Below, in pieces: positions 23,435-35,056 of a stretch of 64,000 nt of DNA. Numbering within the stretch: the stretch's first letter is position 1; each line of letters opens with the position of its first letter. A program made the position numbers and the translations under genes. The notes below the pieces were generated by a model that did no database searches, was not told the DNA's origin, and saw only the letters and a list, made by a program, of their open reading frames with translations. The DNA is from Achatina immaculata (Eukaryota > Mollusca > Gastropoda > Stylommatophora > Achatinidae), in assembly GCA_009760885.1 (NCBI GenBank), contig CM019718.1:23571633-23635632 (forward strand), in the 5' to 3' direction.

Positions 23435-23795
23435 TTTCAGGGGTGATGGCGCCGTCCGATTTAGAGATCAGCGATGCATAGCCGATACGCTAGAATCAGG
23501 GTTAGTGAGCCATAACTGATCAAGAACCTATCTCATCTCTTCGTTGGAGCCGTTAGTAATTGGCCTAGTCTAGCTAACGAGGTAGGGACTGTTATGATCC
23601 CTTTAGTGGTGAAGTCTACCAAAAAAGCACTGCCCCCCCCCCTGCTTTTTAGCTTCATTCAGGGACTGAAAAAATATCCACCATAACCCGCTTCCAGTCC
23701 GGCATCTCAACATCTTCACAGCATCGCCTGCAAAGAATACCAGTTCGCAGTTCCAGGTAGACACAAGGCAAGACAAGACAAGACAAGGCGAGAAA
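23435..23795 (+). repeat. SINE-like repeat S1, copy 4, (ACAAG)n tail
   Basis: Contains cagcgatgcatagccgata, gtgagccataactgatcaag, taattggcctagtctagcta, a gactgaaaaaatatccacc block and cttcacagcatcgcctgcaa. It ends in gacaagacaagacaaggcg. The pentanucleotide tail is shared with the split copy ending at 48060 and is a retroposon-like 3' end. Confidence 0.82.
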
Positions 23796-24435
23796 CATCT
23801 TTCCTCTTTTCTGTTCTTACATATCCATGGCTAAAGTAAAATGTATTGACATCTTTTCAAGTTGACGTGGTACCTGCTAAGGCTGATGATGATGATGATG
23901 ATGATGATTTCAAACAGTCTAGCGAAGTGGGTATGGAAACACAACGAAAATCTTTTAGGGATCCATGCAATTGTACAAATGTTTCCAATTTATGGTTTAG
24001 ATTCGCATTTGATGCAATTCACTCTTATGTCTACGCACTTCTCTATATTTGTTTTTAGGATGTGACTTGAAGGAAGAGCCATGGCAACGCTTCGAAAAGA
24101 GAACAGAATCATCTCCCAAGATCTTAATGCGGGCGAAACCTGGCTCCAGAACTCCGTCAAGAAAAGAAAGTTATCTTTATTGAAAGATAAGATGATCTAA
24201 AGAGAGCAGAACAGGAGAATGTCCCCAGTGAAATGAGAAAAGGGGTGACCGAGGAGACTATGGTTTTTTGTGGTATCACTGACATTCTAAACACCACACT
24301 CACTGAAACAAGAATCTTGGCTAAGGAACGAAAGGTTTTCACGCTGGCTATGAAGACAGCAACGATGTGTGATGGCCGGCCACATGAACATTCTTTCTAC
24401 ATGCTAAGCTTGGTTTTCTATATATATTCCTAATA

Positions 24436-24472
<37 letters not shown>

Positions 24473-25052
24473 CTTATGCCAAAGAAGACACTTGAGCACA
24501 GAATGTGAGCAGTCGACAGTGGACATACTTCTCAAGGTGAAAGATGATGTTTGTAGGCGGATTCGTCCCATCCCTAGCATACGCAAATTTAGAAGCAAAA
24601 AAAAAAAACAGGTACCTGATGTTTATGTTATGGCACCAGTATCCAGAAAAGAAGTATGTTTCTTTGCGTGCAGAAACTGAAAAATGCTGTTCAGGTGTCT
24701 GTCAGTGTATTAACACAAGATTTTTCCCCCCATAAAATATGCTCATATGTCTGCGATAATGACGACGGAAACTTGAAGCTGTGAGATCACTTCTGTATCA
24801 GAGCATACAGAAAGCAGGAATACTAAATAGCTGAAATGTTTGCCTCGGATTTGGAAGGATCTTTGAAAACTTTAGGAGCTGTTTGGCCTTTAAAAACTCA
24901 GATATAACTTGCTAATAACGAGCAAGAAGAAATAACAAGCAAAGGAGGAGCAGAAAATAGCAAGCCTTTTTGTAAGACAGAAAAACCAACTAGGCGAGGG
25001 TTACAGGGGAGGTAAGTTTATGTTGCTGTCAGAGTGTGAATAAAAATACACT
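23796..25052. other. No recognisable gene; (GAT)n at 23882-23908, (CT)n at 24438-24466
   Basis: Two microsatellites sit in otherwise unique sequence. Frames of 60-70 codons (for example 24233-24433 plus) show no recognisable family. Confidence 0.45.
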
Positions 25053-25442
25053 CACGGTGTTTCAAAAATTCTTTTACACTTTTCTATGGCTACTGTATGT
25101 GGTCTCCTAGATCTCCTGACCAGAAAAAGTGTGACTTCTTCTTGTGGGGGATGTATTATGGACGGTGCTTAACTACACCTACTTCCGCTGGATCTGAACA
25201 TTCTGAAGCAGCGAATCACGGCCGTCATCTCATCTTCAGATATGCCACATAAAACCTGGGAGGCATTGACTTGTGCTGTGTCACCGGAAAGTGGGGCCGG
25301 GGGGGGGGGGAGGGGGGGAGAGCGGGTCTCACACTGAATCACTGTAACGTATGTCTATAACTTTAAGACTCTCTCCATGTAACTGTGTTTGCCCCCCTAC
25401 AGTGGCCCCCGGAAAGTGTAAAAAGAATTTTTTGAAACACCC
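25053..25442 (+). mobile_element. TIR element with transposase C-terminal remnant
   Basis: The left end ggtgtttcaaaaattctttt (from 25054) is repeated inverted at the right end (to about 25441), giving ~28-bp terminal inverted repeats ending in cactttc. Between them the plus strand encodes WSPRSPDQKKCDFFLWG, then after frame change a QRITAVISSSDMPHKTWEAL stretch. This is the C-terminal end of an IS630/Tc1-mariner-superfamily transposase: the SPD..CDFFLWG block holds the third catalytic Asp. Everything upstream is deleted, so at ~390 bp it is a MITE-like internal-deletion derivative. Frame breaks show it is dead. Confidence 0.85.
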
Positions 25443-25539
25443 TCGAGACCACGGAGCATGAGAAAAATAAGATATGCTCAGAGACTGCCAAACTTGATCA
25501 GTGATCGTACAGTCATGGGAGAGCCCACGAGGAGCATCT

Positions 25540-26590
25540 GGCAGCGATAGTGGGAACAGAATATCTACACCAGCTAAAACTAATCTATGGGAACAGAATA
25601 TCTACGCCAGCTAAAGCTAATCCATGGGAACAGAATATCTACATGAGCTAAAACTAATCTATGGGAACAGAATATCTACACCAGCTAAAACTAATCTATG
25701 GGAACAGAATATCTACACCAGCTAAAGCTAATCTATGGGAATAGAATATCTACACCAGCTAAAACTAATCTATCGGAACAGAATATCTACACTAGCTAAA
25801 ACTAATCTATGGGAATAGAATATCTACACCAGCTAAAACTAATCTATGGGAATAGAATATCTACACCAGCTAAAACTAATCTATGGGAATAGAATATCTA
25901 CACCAGCTAAAACTAATCTATGGGAATAGAATATCTACACCAGCTAAAACTAATCTATGGGAATAGAATATCTACACCAGCTAAAACTAATCTATGGGAA
26001 TAGAATATCTACACCAGCTAAAACTAATCTATGGGAATAGAATATCTACACCAGCTAAAACTAATCTATGGGAATAGAATACCTACACCAGTTAACGCTA
26101 ACCTATGGGAATAGAATATCTACATGAGCTAAAACTATTCTATGGGAATAGAATATCTACACCAGCTAAAGCTAATCTATGGGAATAGAATATCTACACC
26201 AGCTAAAGCTAATCTATGGGAATAGAATATCTACACCAGCTAAAACTAATCTATGGGAATAGAATATCTACATGAGCTAAAACTATTCTATGGGAACAGA
26301 ATATCTACACCAGCTAAAGCTAATCTATGGGAATAGAATATCTACATGAGCTAAAACTAATCTATGGAATAGAATATCTACATGAGCTAAAACTAATCTA
26401 TGGGAATAGAATATCTACATCAGCTAAAACTGATCTATGGGAATAGAATATCTACATCAGCTAAAACTAATCTATGGGAATAGAATATCTACATGAGTTA
26501 AAACTAATCTATGGGAATAGACTATCTACATGAGCTAAAACTAATCTATGGGAATAGAATATCTACACGAGCTAAAAGTAATCTATGAAA
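25540..26590. repeat. 37-bp minisatellite, about 28 copies
   Basis: The unit contains aaaactaatctatgggaata followed by gaatatctacaccagct. Two subtypes (ggaacag and ggaatag; caccagc and catgagc) are distributed in blocks. Confidence 0.97.
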
Positions 26591-26845
26591 GGTAAAATTT
26601 CCGTTTCCATGCCAATAAGGTCTTGGATCCATATCCATGTTTTAATGTTCTTGACACAAGAAAGTTGATGTGGTCAGTGTCACACCTGGCCTCATTTACC
26701 TTCCCAGATTTCTCTGGTACCCAATTTTTAGAGGCTGGGTGGGCCCCAGGGCCTTTTTAGTGTAGAAAAAAAATCCCACTAGGAAATTGAACCTGGTACC
26801 GCTGGAGTAGTAAACCGACCGCCTAACCACTCAGTTAATCAAGCA
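26588..26845 (-). repeat. tRNA-derived SINE T, copy 1
   Basis: The minus strand begins with a tRNA-like head: a box A-like ttaactgagtggttaggcgg, then a box B-like aggttcaatttcc. A body follows with cagcctctaaaaattgggta and ctgggaaggtaaatgaggcc, ending cggaaattttacc. The same body with better preserved boxes occurs at 38905-39195. The left part (26588-26715) lies outside the tandem duplication, the right part is duplicated. Confidence 0.8.
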
Positions 26846-27284
26846 AAAATAATCTATGCTCCAATTTAAAATTCTGTCATTTTCTTCACGTTTCAATGCC
26901 TTCTAATCTCTTAAAATATATTCTCCTCCCCAAGATTCTTCCGTGCCATCTGATCTCCTATAATCTAAAATTCTCTCTAAGGTTAAACGACTCTGGTGTT
27001 CTTAACTTGCATCTGCACTTTAGTGACTTTCATTTAATAAAATCTGTCAGTCTCTCAGCGCTCCACTACCTGGTGGTGTTCTAAATTCTTTCCGCAGTTC
27101 AGGACCTTTTAATCTTTTAACATTAATAATTCTCTCCCCAGGTCATGCCTTCTGTTGTTCTTCATTCCATTCATTGTTCAGTGACCCCAATCTTTAAAAA
27201 CTTGAGTTCTCTACAAGATTCACTAACTTCTTAGTGTTTAAACATTTAATTTCAGCCAGGGAGCTCTCAGAAAGTCCCTAAACA

Positions 27285-27815
27285 TATAAACTAGGGGGAA
27301 AAAAGATAGGAACAGCTTTATTACTTAACGAGCACACAGTTCTGACGTTTCGGTGTAAACCTTAATCATACAAAAACACACAGGACGATGAAATAGAGAG
27401 GGAAGATAAAACATACATTCACATGAATGCTTTGTAACAAAAATAGGAATGGACAAATTAAAATAAAATAAAATGAATGGAGCACTTAGCTGATACTTAT
27501 AAGAAGCTGTGTCTTTCAAGAGGCTGTGTTCAGAAGTGCATGGTGGAGTGTACAGAATGTTTAAATGGAGACTTGTGATGTGTGTAGGTAGGTCTTAAAT
27601 AAGGAGTGAGAGTGGGGGGGGGGGGACCGTGGAAAGGGGAGAGAGTGATACAGTGGTAATTTAGCCGGGAGAGGAAGGAATAGGTGATTATAGTTGGGGT
27701 AGAGGGGTTGTAATCTGATCCTGTGAGGAGGTATTGCAAGTGAGAAAGGAGTGGAACTTAGTGCAGAGAGATTATGACTGTGGAAGAGGGGAATGTTAGG
27801 TGTATCTGAACTGCG
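27285..27815. mobile_element. Penelope-like terminal region (pLTR-type), copy in unit 1
   Basis: The left edge contains gctttattacttaacgagca, then ctgacgtttcggtgtaaacc and ttaatcatacaaaaac. The reverse complement gives tgattaaggtttacaccg followed by gaaacgtcag, the conserved motif found at Penelope-like element ends. The rest, gaatgctttgtaac through to ggaatgttaggtgtatctga, is homologous to the inverted copy at 32010-32440. No coding frame is left. Confidence 0.72.
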
Positions 27816-28204
27816 AGTTCAAACCATGTTATTCGTGTGTCAGAGAGTGCCCGAACGTCTAGACTGATGTATCTCATGCCAGATCTAATCCAGTGGTACA
27901 TCGCTGTTTTCCAGAGAAGAATAAAAAATACATGACTATTCTATGACTGGCTAAAACATTTCAGGACGAAGCGACTGCATCGGCCTTTTCTCAAACGGTT
28001 TTAACAATGAATTGTTGTTCTCATACCAGAGAGTCCACTTATAAAAATTACCCTGTCCGCAGCCCACAGTGTATTAGAGTGATCAGCAAGTTGCAGATAT
28101 CACATAATACGATAATAATTATCATTAGTTGCTTATTTTGGTAGAAGGTGCTGCGTTTCTACAGACAAACCTTATTATTATTTTTTTAAAATCAACATTT
28201 CACG

Positions 28205-28447
28205 CAGAACATCATGCCATGTCTCACGGTACCCCATAGCATCTCTCATGGAACCTCATGCCATGTCTCACGTCACCTCACAGCATCTCTCATGGAGCCT
28301 CATGCCATGTCTCACGTCACCTCACACCATCTCTCATGGAGCCTCATGCCATGTCTCACGTCACCTCACACCATCTCTCATGGAACCTCATACCATGTCT
28401 CACGTCACCTCACAGCATCTCTCACAGAACCTCATGCCATGTCTCAC
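28205..28447. repeat. 44-bp array (two 22-bp halves), unit 1 copy
   Basis: Each 44-bp unit pairs catgtctcacgtcacctcac with catctctcatggagcctcat, so it is a dimer of a 22-bp ancestor. Three frames give His/Ser/Cys-rich repeat translations. Confidence 0.93.
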
Positions 28448-30181
28448 GGTACCCAATTTTTAGAGGCTGGGTGGGCCCCAGGGCCTTTTTAGTGTAGAAA
28501 AAAAATCCCACTAGGAAATTGAACCTGGTACCGCTGGAGTAGTAAACCGACCGCCTAACCACTCAGTTAATCAAGCAAAAATAATCTATGCTCCAATTTA
28601 AAATTCTGTCATTTTCTTCACGTTTCAATGCCTTCTAATCTCTTAAAATATTCTCCTCCCCAAGATTCTTCCGTGCCATCTGATCTCCTATAATCTAAAA
28701 TTCTCTCTAAGGTTAAACGACTCTGGTGTTCTTAACTTGCATCTGCACTTTAGTGACTTTCATTTAATAAAATCTGTCAGTCTCTCAGCGCTCCACTACC
28801 TGGTGGTGTTCTAAATTCTTTCCGCAGTTCAGGACCTTTTAATCTTTTAACATTAATAATTCTCTCCCCAGGTCATGCCTTCTGTTGTTCTTCATTCCAT
28901 TCATTGTTCAGTGACCCCAATCTTTAAAAACTTGAGTTCTCTACAAGATTCACTAACTTCTTAGTGTTTAAACATTTAATTTCAGCCAGGGAGCTCTCAG
29001 AAAGTCCATAAATATATAAACTAGGAAAAAAGATAAGGAACAGCTTTATTACTTAACGAGCACACAGTTCTGACGTTTCGGTGTAAACCTTAATCATACA
29101 AAAACACACAGGACGATGAAATAGAGAGGGAAGATAAAACATACATTCACATGAATGCTTTGTAACAAAAATAGGAATGGACAAATTAAAATAAAATAAA
29201 ATGAATGGAGCACTTAGCTGATACTTATAAGAAGCTGTGTCTTTCAAGAGGCTGTGTTCAGAAGTGCATGGTGGAGTGTACAGAATGTTTAAATGGAGAC
29301 TTGTGATGTGTGTAGGTAGGTCTTAAATAAGGAGAGAGTGAGAGTGGGGGGGGGGGGACCGTGGAAAGGGGAGAGAGTGATACAGTGGTAATTTAGCCGG
29401 GAGAGGAAGGAATAGGTGATTATAGTTGGGGTAGAGGGGTTGTAATCTGATCCTGTGAGGAGGTATTGCAAGTGAGAAAGGAGTGGAACTTAGTGCAGAG
29501 AGATTATGACTGTGGAAGAGGGGAATGTTAGGTGTATCTGAACTGCGAGTTCAAACCATGTTATTCGTGTGTCAGAGAGTGCCCGAACGTCTAGACTGAT
29601 GTATCTCATGCCAGATCTAATCCAGTGGTACATCGCTGTTTTTCCAGAGAAGAATAAAAAATACATGACTATTCTATGACTGGCTAAAACATTTCAGGAC
29701 GAAGCGACTGCATCGGCCTTTTCTCAAACGGTTTTAACAATGAATTGTTGTTCTCATACCAGAGAGTCCACTTATAAAAATTACCCTGTCCGCAGCCCAC
29801 AGTGTATTAGAGTGATCAGCAAGTTGCAGATATCACATAATACGATAATAATTATCATTAGTTGCTTATTTTGGTAGAAGGTGCTGCGTTTCTACAGACA
29901 AACCTTATTATTATTTTTTTTAAAATCAACATTTCACGCAGAACATCATGCCATGTCTCACGGTACCCCATAGCATCTCTCATGGAACCTCATGCCATGT
30001 CTCACGTCACCTCACAGCATCTCTCATGGAGCCTCATGCCATGTCTCACGTCACCTCACACCATCTCTCATGGAGCCTCATGCCATGTCTCACGTCACCT
30101 CACACCATCTCTCATGGAACCTCATACCATGTCTCACGTCACCTCACAGCATCTCTCACAGAACCTCATGCCATGTCTCAC
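28448..30181. repeat. 1.73-kb tandem duplication, unit 2
   Basis: Second unit, length about 1734 bp against 1732. Small differences include a T/A-run length change, agtccctaaacat versus agtccataaatat, and an inserted gaga near 29330. The three boundaries (26716, 28448, 30182) all carry ggtaccc. Confidence 0.95.
29022..29550. mobile_element. Penelope-like terminal region, copy in unit 2
   Basis: Duplicate of 27285-27815 within the 1.73-kb tandem duplication, with only minor differences. Confidence 0.72.
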
Positions 30182-30560
30182 GGTACCCCACAGCATCTCT
30201 CACGGAACCTCATGCCATGTCTCACGTCACCTCACACCATCTCTCATGGAGCCTCACCTCGTTTCTCAAGGAACCTCGTCATTTCTCACGGAACCTAGCC
30301 ATCTCTTATGTTATTCTTCGCAACCTCTCACAAAACATCTACAGACCTCTCACAAAGCATCTACAAACATTTTACGTCACACCCAGAGATCTCAGGTAGC
30401 GCCTACAGCTTTACTGAAACCCCTAGAGACCTCTCATGAAACCCCTAGAGACCTCTCATGAAACCCCTAGAGACTCTCATGAAATCCCTAAAAATCTCAC
30501 ATCAAATCCATGAAGACTTCTCAATAAATTCATAGAAAATTCATGTGAAAACAACAGAGG
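29940..30560. repeat. 44-bp then 22-bp array, unit 2 and beyond
   Basis: Continues the 44-bp array past the end of the duplication (30182), then shifts to 22-bp units around acccctagagacctctcatg up to about 30490 and decays. This right-hand continuation marks the original, unduplicated edge of the array. Confidence 0.9.
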
Positions 30561-30869
30561 CCTTTCACAAAATCCACAGAGACCTCACATGAACCCCCCC
30601 CCCCAACACACACACACACTCTTTCCTCCCCCTCCCCCCCCAAAAAAAAATATGTCACGAAATTTCCAGAAACTTTAAATGAAATCTTCATAGACCTCTA
30701 GCGAAAACCTTAAAAACCTCATATTAAACCCCTAGAAATCTTATATGAGACTACTAGAACCCTCACATGAGAACCATGTACACTTTATATTAAAACCATA
30801 GAAACCTCACAAGAAACCCTGGTTTTGTGAAACTGTGGACCGAAAAGAGAAAAATAAAAATCAATAGAA
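30561..30869. other. Decayed array sequence, poly-C near 30595-30604
   Basis: Scattered aaacctcacat- and ccctagaaatc-type motifs suggest old 22-bp units. No gene is seen. Confidence 0.5.
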
Positions 30870-31215
30870 AACAAGCAAAAACTAGAAGGAAAGGCGACAT
30901 TATAACAGACAAAAACTAGAAGGAAAGGCGACATTATAACAGACAAAAACTAGAAGGAAAGGCGACATTATAACAGACAAAAACTAGAAGGAAAGGCGAC
31001 ATGGAAACAGACTAGAAGTAGAAGGAAAGGCGACATTATAACAGACAAAAACTAGAAGGAAAGGCGACAAGGAAACAGACTAGAAGTAGAAGAAAAGGCG
31101 ACATTATAACAGACAAAAACTAGAAGGAAAGGCGACAAGGAAACAGACCAGAAGTAGAAGGAAAGGCGACATTATAACAGACAAAAACTAGAAGGAAAGG
31201 CGACATGGAAACAGA
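30870..31215. repeat. 34-bp minisatellite, about 10 copies
   Basis: The unit contains aaaaactagaaggaaaggcg followed by acattataacagac. A variant with acaaggaaacagactagaag alternates with it, giving a higher-order pattern. Confidence 0.95.
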
Positions 31216-31329
31216 GCGTGTGACGATAAAGATGAAGTGAATAAAGTGGAAGCAAACAATTATGAAAATACCAAAGATGTTACCAGAAAGCCAAGAAAGA
31301 GAAGTGAATTTAATACAAAAAAGTAAGAA

Positions 31330-31556
31330 ACAGACAGACAGACAGGCAGGCAGAAAGAAAGACAGGCAGGCAGACAGACAGACATACAGAGAGACAAGAA
31401 GACAGACAGGCAGGCAGGCAGACAGACAGACAAACAGACAGGCAGACAGACAGGCATGGAGACAGACAGGCAGGCAGAAAGACAGACAGGTAGGCAGACA
31501 GACAGACAGGTAGACCGACCGGCAGACAGACAGACAGACAGGCAGACAGACAGACG

Positions 31557-31612
<56 letters not shown>
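31330..31612. repeat. (GACA/GGCA)n then (GATA)n microsatellites
   Basis: About 220 bp of GACA/GGCA tetranucleotides is followed by about 13 GATA units (31557-31612). Confidence 0.97.
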
Positions 31613-31614
<2 letters not shown>

Positions 31615-31669
31615 CTAAAACAATTCATAACTTAGATATACATTTTCTATTTTTTTTAAATGTCCGCCT

Positions 31670-31757
31670 GTGCACTTCAAAGGGCAGAATGTCAGACGGG
31701 CCTGCGTGCCGAATTCTTAAACCTTTTGAAATAAAGATCAATCAATCAATCTCTTGT
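31670..31757 (+). mobile_element. LINE J 3' terminus with (ATCA)n tail
   Basis: agggcagaatgtcagacggg, then cctgcgtgccgaattcttaa and gaaataaagatcaatcaatc. The same end occurs at 40270-40376 (plus), and inverted at 60685-60790 and 61857-61945, the last attached to a LINE coding end. Only the 3' end is present. Confidence 0.8.
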
Positions 31758-31855
31758 CCGCTGTAGTCATCACTTTTCTGTAAAACCTCTTTTGATTCAA
31801 AATACCTGTATCGAGGAAATATTTCCTCGAACAAACTGATTTTTTCCTCTTAAAT

Positions 31856-32555
31856 GTATAAACTAAGAAAAAAAGTAGGAGCAGCTTTATTACTCAACGA
31901 TTACAAAGTTGTGACGTTTCGGCGTGAGTCTTAATCATACAAAAACGTGCAGGACTAAGAAAAAGAGAGAGGAGATAAAGTATAGATTCACATGAATGCT
32001 ATTAAAACAACTTAATAATGAAGTTCCTGGAACTCGCTTTCAGTTACACCTAACATTCTCCTCTTCAACAGTTACAATCCATCTCCATTAAGCTCCACTC
32101 CATTTTCACTTGTTACACATAGTTCAGAACCTCCTCACAGCATCATATTACAACCCCTCTACCCCAACTATAATCATCTATTTCACCTTCTCCTGGCTAG
32201 GTTAACACTGTACTACTCTCTCTCCCCTCCACGGTTTTCCCATCCCACCACCCCCAGTTACGACCCACCGACCACACATCACAGGTATCCATTTAAACAG
32301 TCTCTACGCCCTACCATGCTCATTTCTGACACACAGCGTCGGACAAGCCACATCTTCTTACAGTTACAGCTAAGTGCTCTATTCTTTATTAATTTTTTTA
32401 AAAAATAGCATTCATATGAATCTATACTTTATCTCCTCTCTCTATTTCTTCTTCCTATATTTTTTTGTATGATTAAGGCTCACTCCGAAACGTCACAACT
32501 TTGTAGTCGTTAAATAATAAAGCTGCTCCTACTTTTTTTTCCTAGTTTATACATT
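31856..32555. mobile_element. Penelope-like terminal structure with inverted ends
   Basis: The left end (31856-31950) and right end (32460-32555) are inverted copies of one ~90-bp segment: agtaggagcagctttattac on the left and its complement on the right, each with gacgtttcgg or ccgaaacgtc. The segment between (about 32010-32440) is the reverse complement of the 27480-27800 region. The whole is a ~700-bp non-coding derivative with inverted pLTR-like ends, a known Penelope-like element (PLE) insertion geometry. Confidence 0.75.
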
Positions 32556-32909
32556 TTGGTATCACAGCTTTACTGCAGTGCTTCGTGCATAGTTGTATAC
32601 TTATACACTAATTATTGTGAGCTTTTCCACTAATGCACTGACATAAGTGCGTACAGTTTTATTATGGTGCGCCTCGACTTGCATCACAAATTCTCAGATT
32701 TCAGAAACACTATTACAAGGTAAATGCCCTACAGATATGTTCAATGAAAGAACACGTTAGACATATTCGGTGTTTTTTTTTAAAATTTATTTATTTATTT
32801 TTTTTTGTGGTCATTTCAGAGAAGAAATCAGAACACTATAAGCTGTACTGCTCTTGCGCTCCTTTTATAACATAACGTCTGCTACAATGGTTTACAACTG
32901 AAAGATGTC

Positions 32910-33330
32910 ACGCGTCATCTCTTATGGAACTTCCCCTCATATTTCATGGAACCCCACGTTATCTATCACGTCTCCCCATGCCATCTCTTATGAAACCCTA
33001 CGCCATCTATTACGGAACCACACTTCATCTGGCATGGAACTCCACGTCACCTCTCATGGAACCACACGCAGTCTGTCACGAAACCTCACCCATCTCTTAC
33101 AGATCCTTACGCCATCTTTCATGGAACTTCTCATCATCTCTCACGAAACCTCACTTCATCTCCCATGGAACCTCATGCCATCTCTCAAGGAACCTCACAC
33201 CGTCTCTGAAGAAACCTCTCGCCATCTCTCGTGAAACCTTACGCCATCTCTCACTGAATCTCTTCCCGTCTCTCACGGAACCTCGCACTATCTTTCACGG
33301 AATCCCACGCCACCGCGTGGTTAGTTCTAC
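32910..33330. repeat. Degenerate 22-bp array
   Basis: About 19 diverged units around cgccatctctcatggaacct. It is clearly related to the 22-bp half units at 28.2 and 29.9 kb but much older or faster diverging. Confidence 0.88.
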
Positions 33331-34342
33331 ATCATCTTCCATAGAAACCCACACCTTTTTTCGAGACCTCACGATTTTCCTAAAGACCTCTTATGAAACA
33401 TCTACAGACAAAGTGTCTAATGGCGTTGCATCTACTATTCAGACAGCTATGACATAAAGTGCCACGTGACTTTGATACAGATGTTTAATTAGTGTTACAA
33501 TGCATAAAAAGTATCAAAGACTTCGATCGCACTGTTTAAATCATTATGGCACATGATATAAAGTGTCAAATGACGTTGCTCGAAATGTATAGATCACTAA
33601 GATACTAGAAATAAATTGCTGCATGATGTTTGCTCTGCCGTACGTGTGATAATGAATTCATACACCTGAACCAGTCTACCTTTTAAACCGGTGAGACAGC
33701 AACTGACCATCAGTTTCAGAAATTCATAACAGAAATACATCAAGGGACTGAACTGTGTTATGAACGACACAGTACATTTCTTCCCATAATGTTGTTAGAT
33801 TTCAAAGTAGCTGGGAACTATAAGACCGTGGTACTGATGTTATGATGAAGAATTTGGTGTCAAGAAATACCGTTAGTCCGATATTGAGTGAAGCGAACTG
33901 GATTTCCTTGTCTCACATAGCAGAGTTCAAAAGCAAGTTTCTAAACAGACTCCATCATTCTACATAAACAAAACTACAGCCACACAATGTGATAGTTGTA
34001 TAAATGTAAAACATGAGGAGCGGACACTAACAGTATCGTAGTCGATGAAGCATTTATTTAAATAAGGGACATAACTTAATGAAACTTTAACTATCTATAA
34101 ATTCTCTCGATTTCTTCCCTTGAAAGGAAGCCGCAAAGCTACTAGCATTAGTGATACACTTTAATTAATGACGGTTTCGGAGCTGTTAATAACAAACGAT
34201 ACGGCTTCGCGAGTTTTCCAGCAGTGCTTTGTCTCCCTTTAACTTTGGACCTGCCATACACTTACAAATGATGTACTTCAGCTGTGAAGTACACATAGCA
34301 TCAGTGTTATACAGAGTTTGGCAATGTTTTTATATGCTGAAT
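33331..34342. other. No recognisable gene
   Basis: Unique-looking sequence about 1 kb long without a domain-like frame. Confidence 0.45.
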
Positions 34343-34891
34343 ATATGATGTACATTGACCTTCAAGAATATTGAGAACATATGGCATTCTAAAGTTATAA
34401 GCACAAAAACCAAGTTAAGATTATTCAATCCAATCCACACTCATTTATTCATGCGAACGCTGGAAAACAACTAAAGAAATAGACAAGAAATTATACTCTT
34501 TCGAAAACAAATGCCTAAGGAAAATACTTGGTATAAAGTGGAACGAATTCAAGAACAACGCAGAGACAAGACAGATGAGCAAACAACAACCTGTCTCATG
34601 TGTGATCAGAAAAAGAAGATGGACATATGTCGGTCATGTCTTGAGAAGAAACAATCAGAGAATCCCCAAACAAGCTATCAAGTGGAACACAACAGGCCGA
34701 AGAAGAAAAAGAGGTCGACCACGTGAAACTCTAAAGAGAACATTGTTAAGAGAGGCCAGTTCAGTGGGTATAACATCCCTTGATGAGATTGAGAAACTCG
34801 CCGAAGACAGGAAATCTTGGCGAACTACCACGCGGGCCCTATATGACGTTTAGCGGCACGGGAAGGATGTAAGATGCAAGATATGATGTAC
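34343..34891 (+). mobile_element. LINE B, 5'-truncated, 527 bp with 11-bp TSD
   Basis: Flanked by perfect atatgatgtac at 34343-34353 and 34881-34891. The interior encodes the C-terminal part of the LINE B protein. Early blocks are degenerate, then KCLRKILGIKW-type sequence, KRRWTYVGHVLRRNNQRIPK, QAIKWNTTGRRRKRGRPRET, LKRTLLREASSVGI and LAEDRKSWR (best frame 34575-34853). It ends ctatatgacgtttagcggca, then a short gatgtaagatgcaagat tail. The first ~80 nt contain frame breaks, so no intact protein remains. Family members lie at 45412-46021, 46999-47635 and 54643-54735. Confidence 0.92.
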
Positions 34892-35056
34892 TATATTTTC
34901 TCTTCCTTTTATTTCAGCTTATGTTAGGAATAACTGAATTTTAGCTGTTAGAGAATCTTGAAATACTGATATAGGCAACTGGCTAATATAATTTTTGTCC
35001 TCTGCCAAACCAAAAGACCAAATGAGTGAAATCAAACAGGTGAGGAAGCCAAGCAT
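34892..35056. other. Spacer, nothing recognised
   Basis: Short unique stretch between two LINE insertions. Confidence 0.5.

Larger units (their letters stand above)
26716..28447. repeat. 1.73-kb tandem duplication, unit 1
   Basis: The sequence from ggtaccc at 26716 to 28447 is repeated immediately at 28448-30181. It includes part of SINE T, an ~430-bp unique stretch, a Penelope-terminal segment and the start of a 44-bp array. Identity is very high, with a few substitutions and short indels. Confidence 0.95.

Noticed and set aside
28205..30500. CRISPR-like array because of regular 44-bp periodicity
   Set aside because: Units are contiguous with no unique spacers, and the DNA is clearly eukaryotic.
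34575..34853. Host zinc-finger or basic nuclear protein because of RRKRGRPRET
   Set aside because: This AT-hook-like stretch is the standard C-terminal block of LINE proteins and sits inside an insertion with a perfect TSD.
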